Assembly (NCBI GenBank): GCA_905216075.1
Contig: CAJMSO010000061.1
Span: 1 to 9,006, forward strand
Length of the DNA: 9,006 nucleotides
DNA from: an uncultured bacterium
Lineage (GTDB): Bacteria > Actinomycetota > Coriobacteriia > Coriobacteriales > Coriobacteriaceae
Reading direction: 5' to 3'
The notes below the pieces were generated by a model. The model made no database searches. It was not told where the DNA came from and saw only the letters and a list, made by a program, of their open reading frames with translations. Position 1 is the first letter of the stretch. Every line of letters starts with the position of its first letter. Shown here piece after piece: positions 1 through 5,909 of the stretch. The position numbers were made by a program, and so were the translations under genes.

Positions 1-293
1 AGCCCGATTGCGTGCTTATGGACGGCAACCCCCTGGGCGCCGTTCCCAACGAGCGCGACGTGGTCAAGGGCGACGCCAAGATCGCCTGTATCGCCGCGGC
101 GTCCATCATGGCTAAGGTCACCCGTGACGAGATGATGGTTGAGTACGACGCCGAGTATCCCGAGTACCATCTGGCCGAGTCGAAGGGCTATGCGAGCCCC
201 GATCACATCGAGGCCATTCGCAAACACGGTCTTTCTCCTCTGCACCGTGTGAGCTTTTGCGGAAACTTTCTGCAGACTGAGCGCCTTTTCTAG
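1..293 (+). CDS. rnhB: Ribonuclease HII, C-terminal part (5' end outside window)
   Basis: RNase HII cuts the RNA strand of RNA-DNA hybrids and begins removal of single ribonucleotides misincorporated in DNA, in the cytoplasm. The window starts inside the gene; the first complete codon is at position 3, leaving 96 residues before the TAG stop. The C-terminal half of the family is clearly visible: a V-L-M-D-G strand whose Asp matches the third acidic catalytic residue, then VVKGD, then the signature ASIMAKVTRD whose final Asp matches the fourth metal ligand. It ends with a HKGY-like segment (ESKGYASPDH) and the terminal HRVSF motif. The first two catalytic residues (DE near the N terminus) lie upstream and cannot be checked. 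The order rnhB-yraN-comM-dprA is conserved in many actinobacteria, which supports the call. The 188-base gap downstream suggests it is not tightly coupled to yraN. Confidence 0.95.
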   Translation, partial: PDCVLMDGNPLGAVPNERDVVKGDAKIACIAAASIMAKVTRDEMMVEYDAEYPEYHLAESKGYASPDHIEAIRKHGLSPLHRVSFCGNFLQTERLF

Positions 294-341
294 GCCAATT
301 GTGAAGACAGGGACCTTAAGGGTTCCATAAACCTGCTGGTA

Positions 342-377
342 GGGGCCGTGTGCAACGATATTGTTGCGCGCGGCCCC
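342..377 (+). terminator. Long stable hairpin after rnhB; possible terminator or leader element
   Basis: Bases 342-356 pair with 363-377 around the 6-base loop GATATT, giving a 15-bp stem with two G-U pairs; an A-T pair (341/378) can extend it to 16 bp. The base of the stem is GGGGCCG/CGGCCCC. The bases after it (TCATTTG) are only weakly T-rich, so termination at the end of rnhB is plausible but not textbook. The stem is nearly symmetrical and would also form in antisense RNA. An alternative is a structured element in the 5' leader of yraN, if a promoter lies further upstream. Confidence 0.55.
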
Positions 378-390
378 TCATTTGTCGGCA

Positions 391-412
391 TTTGGTTTGC
401 TTTTGGTTTGCT
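391..412 (+). repeat. Tandem duplication of an 11-base unit
   Basis: The unit TTTGGTTTGCT occurs twice with no spacer (391-401 and 402-412) in the rnhB-yraN gap, between the hairpin and the yraN ribosome binding site. It is T/G-rich, unlike the surrounding GC-rich DNA. The two perfect copies are seen directly. A role (binding site, spacing change in a promoter, or simple replication slippage) is not shown by the sequence. Confidence 0.75.
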
Positions 413-481
413 TCCGGTACTTACCCGCATGAAACCTGCCCTCATTATCGAGGCAATGCAGAGAGCGGGAAAGGAGACCCC

Positions 482-967
482 ATGTGCGCCGCAGGCAAAT
501 TGAGTAAGACGCAGCAGCTCAAGGAGCGTTGGGAAGAGGGGGAGCTCGATTGCGGGTCGATCACGCCTGAGTTTATCAAGGGGCTCAGTCCTCGCGAGCT
601 CGGTATGCTGGGCGAGCTTATCGCAATCGATTACTTTAACGAGCGCGGTTATACATTGCTGGAACAAGGCTATCGATGCTCGGAGGGCGAGGCCGACCTG
701 GTGCTGCTCGATGAGCTCGACGATGTGGTGGTGATGGCCGAGGTCAAGACCAGACGAGTTGCGCTGGATTGCGACACGCGGGTGTTTCCCGAGGAAGCGG
801 TGAATGCCCAAAAGCAGCGGCGCTATCGTCGCATCGCGAGTTGCTATCTCATGGAGCATTATCCGCTCAAGGCGATCCGCTTCGATGCCGTGGGCGTCAC
901 CATTCGCGGCGGGCATATCGCCGAGATCGAGCACCAGTACAACGCGTTCGATTGGCAGGTGTCGTGA
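482..967 (+). CDS. yraN: YraN / UPF0102 family protein (endonuclease-like fold)
   Basis: A 161-residue protein of the UPF0102 family, whose members have a restriction-endonuclease-like core; the biological substrate is not firmly established. After a 38-residue charged lead, the core runs GMLGELIAIDYF (41-52), GYRCSEGEADLV (63-74), VVMAEVKTRR (83-92) and FDAVGV (134-139). The E45, E70-x-D72 and E87-x-K89 positions correspond to the conserved acidic/Lys constellation of this nuclease fold. ATG at 482 is chosen because AAGGAG (471-476) sits 5 bases upstream and the predicted N terminus is a reasonable length. The reading frame is open upstream to 350, but that part has no family resemblance and covers the intergenic hairpin. 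The TGA stop shares its A with the ATG of comM (TGATG), suggesting translational coupling. Genetic linkage to comM and dprA hints at a DNA-processing role; this is inference. Confidence 0.9.
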   Translation: MCAAGKLSKTQQLKERWEEGELDCGSITPEFIKGLSPRELGMLGELIAIDYFNERGYTLLEQGYRCSEGEADLVLLDELDDVVVMAEVKTRRVALDCDTRVFPEEAVNAQKQRRYRRIASCYLMEHYPLKAIRFDAVGVTIRGGHIAEIEHQYNAFDWQVS

Positions 968-2490
968 TGGCGTTCGAGACGTTTGCCGTTCACGCGGCCT
1001 GCATCCGCGGCGTCGAGGCGATTCCCGTCACAGTCGAGGTATCGCTTGCGGGCGGCATCCCGGGCATCCAGATGCTCGGCATCCCGAGTATGGAGGTCAT
1101 GGAGTCGCGTGGGCGTATTCGCTGCGCGATGCGCTCCGCCGGATTCGAGATCCCGCGCTCGGGCATTACGGTCAATCTGGCGCCCGGCGATATCCGAAAG
1201 ACCGGTAGCGGCTTTGACCTGCCGATAGCCATTGCGGTGCTTGCAGCCGACGGGCAGATTCCCCGCGACAATCTCGACCGTTGCCTCATTGCTGGCGAGC
1301 TCGGCTTGGATGGCACGGTGCTTCCCGTCAAGGGCGAGGTGGCGTTCCAACTGCTGGCTCGCGATATGGGGCTGTCTTTTATCGCCGGTAGGTCCGACCA
1401 GCATGTTCCGCTTGCGGGCGTCGACTGCGGTTTTATCGACCATCTGTCGCAGCTTGCCCACGGAATGGGCGAGGCGGCTCGGCACTATCTGGATTCCGAG
1501 GGTGTCGAGGCCACCTTTGAGCCCGAGCTCGATTATGCCGACGTGTTGGGGCAGGAGGTTGCCAAGCGCGGCATAGCGCTTGCGGCGGCAGGGGAACTGG
1601 GCTTGCTTATGATCGGGTCTCCGGGATCGGGCAAGACCATGCTTGCGCGCCGCATGACGGGTATCTTGCCCGAGCTTTCCGTTGAGGACCAGCAGGAGGC
1701 GCTGTGCATTCATTCGGTTTTGGGTGAGAACATCGATGGCCTGCTTGCGGGGCATCGGCCGTTTCGAAGTCCCCATCACAGCATATCGACAGCGGGCCTT
1801 ATTGGCGGAGGGCGCCCGGTGCATCCGGGCGAGATCAGCCTTGCCCATGGCGGCGTGCTCTTTTTGGACGAGCTTGCCGAGTTTCCCACTGGCGTGCTGC
1901 AGACGCTGCGTCAGCCCATCGAGCGCGGCTACGTGAGGATCGTACGCGTCGACGGGGCTTTTACCTTCCCGTCGCGCTTTCAGCTGCTTGCGGCGAGCAA
2001 TCCCTGTCCCTGCGGCTTTTTGGGCGATCGCGAGGTTCCATGTCGCTGCTCGGCATCGATGGTCGAGCGCTACCGGTCCAAGCTACGCGGTCCCTTGGCC
2101 GACCGTATCGACCTGATGATCGACGTGACCCGCCCCGATCCGCAGGTGATTATCGAGGGCGCCGAGGGCATGTCGTCGGCCGAGCTGCGCGACTACGTTG
2201 TCCGCGGTAGGGCTTTTCGTGCCTGGCGCGAGACCCATATGGACGATGCGGATGCCGAGGCCGAGGACGACGAGTCCCGCTCTATCGATGGTGTTGTGTC
2301 GACCTTTGAGCTCGATCAGGCGGCGGAAACGTGCGTGCTTGGATTGTCGAAACGCACGCATCTCACGGGGCGCGGCATCGTGCGCCTGGTGCGCATCGCG
2401 CGCACGATTGCCGATGTCGCCGAAAGCGAGCGGGTGACGCAAGATCATGTGCTCGAGGCCGCAATGTATCAGGGAAGGAGGGACCAGTGA
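967..2490 (+). CDS. comM: ComM / YifB family Mg-chelatase-like AAA+ ATPase
   Basis: A 507-residue ComM-type ATPase, the usual family length. Characterised members are hexameric helicases promoting branch migration during integration of transforming DNA. The N-terminal ChlI-like domain (about 1-180) carries GIPGIQMLGIPSMEVMESR and VNLAPGDIRKTGSGFDLPIA. The AAA+ core has Walker A GSPGSGKT (217-224), the family signature RPFRSPHHSIS (264-274) and Walker B VLFLDE (297-302). It also has NPCPCG (345-350) with a second Cys pair C359/C361, a probable metal-binding knuckle, then RGPLADRIDL (374-383) with the arginine-finger region. An acidic stretch around 425-438 separates this from the C-terminal Mg_chelatase_C domain (GRGIVRLVRIARTIAD). 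The ATG at 967 overlaps the yraN stop by one base; an in-frame GTG at 964 is a possible alternative. The reading frame is open further upstream but only as a shadow of yraN. The stop overlaps the dprA start the same way. Confidence 0.96.
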   Translation: MAFETFAVHAACIRGVEAIPVTVEVSLAGGIPGIQMLGIPSMEVMESRGRIRCAMRSAGFEIPRSGITVNLAPGDIRKTGSGFDLPIAIAVLAADGQIPRDNLDRCLIAGELGLDGTVLPVKGEVAFQLLARDMGLSFIAGRSDQHVPLAGVDCGFIDHLSQLAHGMGEAARHYLDSEGVEATFEPELDYADVLGQEVAKRGIALAAAGELGLLMIGSPGSGKTMLARRMTGILPELSVEDQQEALCIHSVLGENIDGLLAGHRPFRSPHHSISTAGLIGGGRPVHPGEISLAHGGVLFLDELAEFPTGVLQTLRQPIERGYVRIVRVDGAFTFPSRFQLLAASNPCPCGFLGDREVPCRCSASMVERYRSKLRGPLADRIDLMIDVTRPDPQVIIEGAEGMSSAELRDYVVRGRAFRAWRETHMDDADAEAEDDESRSIDGVVSTFELDQAAETCVLGLSKRTHLTGRGIVRLVRIARTIADVAESERVTQDHVLEAAMYQGRRDQ

Positions 2491-3422
2491 TGGATGAGGC
2501 TCGCTACGAACTGCATCCCGGGGATGGGCTGTTCCCTGCTACTGTTCTGGAGCTTTCCGATGTGCCACAGACGCTGTTCGTGCGCGGCGACCCTGAGGTT
2601 CTCTCGACACCGGCGCTCTCGATTATCGGTGCGCGCAAGGCCTCTCCCTACGGCCTTGCCGTCGCGGAGCTTGCGGCCAAGGTCGCGGTGGAAGCGGGGG
2701 TGACGGTGGTATCGGGCGGTGCGGTCGGTTGCGACCAGGCGTCGGGTTGGGCCGCGGTCAATGCCGGTGGCAAACATGTCGTGGTGTTGGGGACAGGCGC
2801 CGATGTAATCTACCCGCGCTCGAGCGCGGGGCTCATCGCGCGCACGATCGATACGGGCGGCGCGGTCGTGTCCATCTCGCCTTGGGGTATGGGGCCGCGT
2901 AAGTTTGCCTTTCCGCGGCGTAACCGGGTGATTGCCGCGCTTTCGCAGGCGCTCTTCGTGTCGGAGGCTGGCATGCCTTCGGGCACGTTCTCGACGGCGG
3001 AGGCCGCCATGGACCTGGGGCGCGAGCTTCTTGCCGTGCCGGGTTCGATTTTGTCACCCGAGTCGCGCGGTACCAACTACCTCATTGCCAACGGGGCCTG
3101 CTGCATTATTGACGAGGAGTCAATCGAGATGGCCATCTCGCGAATCTACGGCACCCTGCGCTATTCGCGTCCTGATGCACCCGGTATCGCAGATCTGGAC
3201 CCCACACAGCAGGCCGTGATGCATGCCCTCATCGCCTCGCCGCTCAAGGTTGAAGACATCGCCACACTCGTCTCGCTCGATGCCGTCGGTGTGCTCAAGC
3301 TCCTGGGCTCGCTCGAGCTCGAGGGCCTCATCGAGCGCATGATGGATGGAAGGTATGCGCCCTCCAAGTTTGCCCTTCACGCCCAGACGCCCTTCGGTCA
3401 CAATGGAAAACGTGTCAATTAG
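2490..3422 (+). CDS. dprA: DNA-processing protein DprA (Smf)
   Basis: DprA binds incoming single-stranded DNA during natural transformation and loads RecA on it. This 310-residue protein has a short N-terminal region ending LFVRGDPEVL, a Rossmann-like DprA domain and a C-terminal winged-helix segment (about 235-298). Visible motifs: SIIGARKASPYG (from 44), VVVLGTGADVIYPR, KFAFPRRNR (138-146), SGTFSTAEAA (from 164) and AVPGSI (from 182), then SRGTNYLIANGA. The motif usually written SG-x-A-x-G-I-D-x-x-A-H reads SGGAVGCDQASG here (75-86): Ile is Cys and the final His is Gly. ATG at 2490 overlaps the comM stop (TGATG), with AAGGAGG (2475-2481) 8 bases upstream; GTG at 2487 is an alternative. The longer open frame back to 2331 is a shadow of comM. 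Neighbouring comM supports a competence/recombination role, though DprA also occurs in species not known to be transformable. Confidence 0.93.
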   Translation: MDEARYELHPGDGLFPATVLELSDVPQTLFVRGDPEVLSTPALSIIGARKASPYGLAVAELAAKVAVEAGVTVVSGGAVGCDQASGWAAVNAGGKHVVVLGTGADVIYPRSSAGLIARTIDTGGAVVSISPWGMGPRKFAFPRRNRVIAALSQALFVSEAGMPSGTFSTAEAAMDLGRELLAVPGSILSPESRGTNYLIANGACCIIDEESIEMAISRIYGTLRYSRPDAPGIADLDPTQQAVMHALIASPLKVEDIATLVSLDAVGVLKLLGSLELEGLIERMMDGRYAPSKFALHAQTPFGHNGKRVN

Positions 3423-3429
3423 AAAGGTG
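3423..3429 (+). promoter_or_regulatory. Ribosome binding site that selects the trmFO ATG
   Basis: AAAGGTG lies directly after the dprA stop. It is 7 bases from the ATG at 3437 but only 1 base from the in-frame TTG at 3431, so it favours the ATG. The dprA-trmFO gap is just 14 bases, consistent with cotranscription. Confidence 0.65.
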
Positions 3430-3436
3430 TTTGCAG

Positions 3437-4774
3437 ATGCAGTTCGATCAGGTGACGGTTATCGGTGGCGGTCTGGCGGGTTCGGAATGCGCGATCCAGC
3501 TGGCAGACCGCGGGTTTGCCGTAAAGCTGTGCGAGATGCGCCCCCAGGTGAGCTCCCCGGCTCACCATACCGATCACCTGGCAGAGCTCGTCTGCTCCAA
3601 TTCGTTTAAGTCGACCCGTCCGGATTCCGCGGCTGGTTTGCTGAAGGCCGAGCTTGAGCGCATGGGTTCAGTCCTGCTCGACTGCGCCCATCGCGCTGCT
3701 GTTCCCGCTGGTGGCGCCCTGGCGGTCGACCGTGTTACATTCTCCGAGCTCGTCGAGGCTGAGGTTGCCGCCCGCCCCAATATCGAGGTCGTTCACGGCG
3801 AGGTCACCCAGATCCCCGAGGGCCACGTGGTCATTGCCGCGGGCCCGCTGTGTTCACCGGCGCTGAGCGAAGAGGTCATGAAGCTCGTCGGTGGCGACGC
3901 CCTTGCGTTCTTCGATGCCGCGGCGCCGATCGTCGATGCCTCCACGCTCGATATGGACGTGCTGTTCTCGCAGTCGCGCTACGAGGAGCAGGGGAGCGGC
4001 GACTATCTCAACGCTCCGCTCAACAAGGAGGAGTACGAGGCCTTTATCGAGGCACTCACCACGGCCGATCGCGTGGTGCTCAAGGATTTTGAGGGTGGGG
4101 ACCTGTTCCAGGCCTGCCAGCCTGCCGAGGAGGTTGCGCGCACGGGCAAGGATGCCATCCGCTTTGGTGCCATGAAGCCCGTCGGGCTCACCGACCCGCG
4201 CACCGGTCGCCGTCCCTGGGCGGCGATTCAGCTGCGCGCCGAGAACAAGGAGAAGACGGCCTATAACCTTGTTGGCTTCCAGACCAACTTGACCTTCGGC
4301 GAACAGAAGCGCGTCTTCCATATGGTTCCCGGCCTGGAGAACGCCGAGTTCTTCCGCTACGGCGTCATGCACCGCAACACCTTTGTCGATGCTCCGCACG
4401 TGCTCGACGGCACCTTTGCCGTTCCCGGCACGAGCGTGCGTCTTGCCGGCCAGATTACCGGTACCGAGGGGTACATGGAGGCCGTGGCGACGGGTCTGCT
4501 CGCCGCGCTCAACACCTATGCCGAGGCTATCGGTGCTGCGGGCGTCAAGCTGCCGCGCGTGGGCGCCCTGGGCGCACTCGTGGGCTATGCGACCGATCCG
4601 GCTACGGTGGGCTATCAGCCCATGCACGTCAACTTTGGGCTCGTGCCGCCGCTCGAGGACGGTAAGCGTCGCAGCAAGCGCGATCGTTACCAGGCCTATG
4701 CGGATCGCGCCCTCAAGGCCTTGGACGCCTATCTGGAAACGCGCTCCGATCTGTTTGGAGGCGAGAGGTCATAG
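3437..4774 (+). CDS. trmFO: tRNA m5U54 methyltransferase TrmFO (FAD/folate dependent)
   Basis: TrmFO makes 5-methyluridine at position 54 of the tRNA T-loop, using 5,10-methylenetetrahydrofolate as carbon donor and reduced FAD, in the cytoplasm. At 445 residues it has the family length. The FAD-binding glycine motif is at the N terminus (VIGGGLAGSECA, 8-19). HTDHLAELVCSNSFKS follows, with C53 at the same number as the catalytic-region Cys of the Bacillus subtilis enzyme. C227 in LFQACQPAEEVA corresponds to the second conserved Cys. Further hallmarks are RFGAMKPVGL, GFQTNLTFGEQKRVF, GLENAEFFRYGVMHRNT and the C-terminal QITGTEGYMEA and MHVNFG. It follows dprA by 14 bases. In Bacillus the order is dprA-topA-trmFO-codV; here topA is absent between dprA and trmFO. 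The TAG stop overlaps an ATA codon that appears to start the next gene. Confidence 0.97.
   Translation: MQFDQVTVIGGGLAGSECAIQLADRGFAVKLCEMRPQVSSPAHHTDHLAELVCSNSFKSTRPDSAAGLLKAELERMGSVLLDCAHRAAVPAGGALAVDRVTFSELVEAEVAARPNIEVVHGEVTQIPEGHVVIAAGPLCSPALSEEVMKLVGGDALAFFDAAAPIVDASTLDMDVLFSQSRYEEQGSGDYLNAPLNKEEYEAFIEALTTADRVVLKDFEGGDLFQACQPAEEVARTGKDAIRFGAMKPVGLTDPRTGRRPWAAIQLRAENKEKTAYNLVGFQTNLTFGEQKRVFHMVPGLENAEFFRYGVMHRNTFVDAPHVLDGTFAVPGTSVRLAGQITGTEGYMEAVATGLLAALNTYAEAIGAAGVKLPRVGALGALVGYATDPATVGYQPMHVNFGLVPPLEDGKRRSKRDRYQAYADRALKALDAYLETRSDLFGGERS
4757..4761 (+). promoter_or_regulatory. Shine-Dalgarno GGAGG inside trmFO, aimed at an ATA codon
   Basis: GGAGG ends 9 bases before the ATA at 4771, within the normal spacing range. 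No ATG, GTG or TTG lies in the recombinase frame near it; the next candidate (TTG at 4948) is about 190 bases away. A CTG at 4783 would be 21 bases away. The site therefore supports initiation at or very near 4771. Confidence 0.55.
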
Positions 4775-5691
4775 CCTTTGACCTGTACGATGCCGTCGAC
4801 TCGTTCATTGCCTACATTGCACGCGTCGAAGGGCTCGCTCCCAATACGGTAACCGCCTACGCCTCGCGGCTCGAGCGCTTCGCCGCGTGGTGCGACCGTG
4901 AGGGCATCGACGCTCGCGTCGCCGACGTACGGACCGTTCGCTCCTATTTGGCCGAGCTGTCGCGTGGCCAGGTGGCGGCTCGGACCCTTGCGGCGCATCT
5001 GTCTGCCATTCGCTCGCTCTATCGGTGGATGGCTGCCGAGGGAATCGTTGAGGGCGATGCGGTCTCGGCGATATCCTCGCCCAAACTGCCGCGCGATCTT
5101 CCCGGTGTGCTGACGACCCGGCAAGTCGAGGCGTTGCTCAAGGCCCCCGACACCTCGACGCCTTCGGGGCTGCGTGATGCAGCGATGCTCGAGCTGCTCT
5201 ATGCCTCCGGCGCGCGACTCTCGGAGCTCGCGGCGCTCAACGTGGAGTCCATTGCTTGGTCAGAGCGAACGCTGCGACTTTGGGGCAAGGGGAGCAAGGA
5301 GCGTATCGTGCCCCTCTATCGGCGCGCTCTCGAGGCGACTCGCCGCTATATTGAGGAGGGGAGGCCACATCTCCTTGTGCAGGCAAAGCGTGTCGATAGT
5401 GCGAACGGCGTGCATCCGCTGTTTATCTCGGCGCGCGGAAACCGCATGAGTGCCGCCATGCTGAGGAGGCGTTTCCACATGCTTGCGGCACTTGCCGGCA
5501 TTCCTGCCGACATCGCCCCGCATGCGATGCGCCACACCTTTGCGACCGACCTGCTCGAGGGCGGCGCGGATCTGCGCTCGGTTCAGGAGCTGCTGGGGCA
5601 TGCGAGCTTGTCCACGACGCAGATCTATACGCACCTCACGCCCGATCGACTCAAGCGTGCCGTGAGTCAGGCACACCCCCGCGGCGAGTAA
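4771..5691 (+). CDS. xerC: Tyrosine recombinase XerC/CodV type, apparent ATA start
   Basis: A site-specific recombinase of the Xer family, expected to resolve chromosome dimers at dif. Read from 4771 it is 306 residues, close to the roughly 300 of XerC/XerD. It has a full N-terminal core-binding domain (SFIAYIARVEGLAPNTVTAY, then TLAAHLSAIRSLYRWM, ending SPKLPRDLP) and a C-terminal catalytic domain. All six catalytic residues are present: R149 (GARLSEL), K173 (GKGSKER), H251 and R254 (HAMRH), H277 (GHASLSTT) and nucleophile Y286 (IYTH). No ATG, GTG or TTG occurs in this frame from the upstream stop at 4663 until TTG 4948, which would delete 59 residues including most of the DNA-clamping domain. 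ATA at 4771, overlapping the trmFO stop and 9 bases after GGAGG, is the best start; CTG 4783 or ATT 4807 are fallbacks. The xerC symbol rests on synteny (trmFO-codV-rpsB in Bacillus; xerC near rpsB in mycobacteria); xerD cannot be excluded. Confidence 0.88.
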   Translation: MAFDLYDAVDSFIAYIARVEGLAPNTVTAYASRLERFAAWCDREGIDARVADVRTVRSYLAELSRGQVAARTLAAHLSAIRSLYRWMAAEGIVEGDAVSAISSPKLPRDLPGVLTTRQVEALLKAPDTSTPSGLRDAAMLELLYASGARLSELAALNVESIAWSERTLRLWGKGSKERIVPLYRRALEATRRYIEEGRPHLLVQAKRVDSANGVHPLFISARGNRMSAAMLRRRFHMLAALAGIPADIAPHAMRHTFATDLLEGGADLRSVQELLGHASLSTTQIYTHLTPDRLKRAVSQAHPRGE

Positions 5692-5739
5692 GAGAAGGGC
5701 CTCCCGCGCCGCACCGAGGTGTGTGGTTTTGATTGCGGG

Positions 5740-5768
5740 TTGGCAGGAAGAGACAATCCTGCTATCAT
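5740..5768 (+). promoter_or_regulatory. Sigma-70-type promoter for rpsB
   Basis: A -35 box TTGGCA (5740-5745) is separated by exactly 17 bases from a -10 box TATCAT (5763-5768). The -10 is preceded by TG one base upstream (5760-5761), giving an extended -10. Transcription would start near 5775, leaving a leader of about 135 nt before rpsB. It lies in the 218-base gap after xerC, in which no intrinsic terminator is seen, so some readthrough from xerC is also possible. A strong promoter is expected for ribosomal protein S2. Confidence 0.75.
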
Positions 5769-5774
5769 TCATCG

Positions 5775-5909
5775 GGTTGCTTCACGGCAACAGGTTTTTA
5801 TCACGCACGCGCGGCTACTTCATACCGTGGTGCCCGGGCTTTGGTAGCACATGTCCGGGTTGGTTTTGGAGGATGACCCCGCGCGGAGGCAAACCACAGG
5901 AGGTTTAAT
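5775..5909 (+). promoter_or_regulatory. Structured 5' leader of rpsB, possible autoregulatory element
   Basis: The leader can fold into several helices. One hairpin sits at the predicted 5' end (5776-5780 with 5787-5791). A 7-bp hairpin CCCGGGC/GTCCGGG (5833-5839 with 5853-5859, one G-U, 13-base loop) follows, and a 7-bp GC helix between 5808-5814 and 5879-5885 would enclose it. Near the start codon, AAACCA (5891-5896) can pair with TGGTTT (5861-5866). Alternatively, AAACC (5891-5895) can pair with GGTTT (5902-5906) and place the Shine-Dalgarno AGGAGG (5898-5903) partly in a stem-loop. The two pairings exclude each other. Control of rpsB by its own product is known in gamma-proteobacteria; extending that here is inference. 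The complementarities are seen directly, the switch is not proven. Confidence 0.45.

Noticed and set aside
421..448. Possible yraN promoter (TTACCC, 16-base spacer, CATTAT)
   Set aside because: Both boxes match the consensus poorly; not enough to call.
290..934. 214-codon minus-strand open frame opposite yraN
   Set aside because: Opposite a recognisable gene, no family features, and it runs through the intergenic hairpin.
3854..4627. 257-codon minus-strand open frame opposite trmFO
   Set aside because: Shadow of trmFO in GC-rich DNA; no motifs or plausible ribosome binding site noted.
4750..4774. Programmed -1 frameshift fusing TrmFO to the recombinase
   Set aside because: No X-XXY-YYZ slippery heptamer is seen near the trmFO stop, TrmFO is already full length, and a Shine-Dalgarno supports separate initiation; kept only as an alternative.
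4948..5691. TTG 4948 as start of the Xer recombinase (247 residues)
   Set aside because: It removes 59 residues of a well-formed core-binding domain that is in frame up to 4771.
5681..5712. Inverted repeat GCGGCG / CGCCGC spanning the xerC stop as a terminator
   Set aside because: Six base pairs with a 20-base loop and no following T-run; likely chance in GC-rich sequence.
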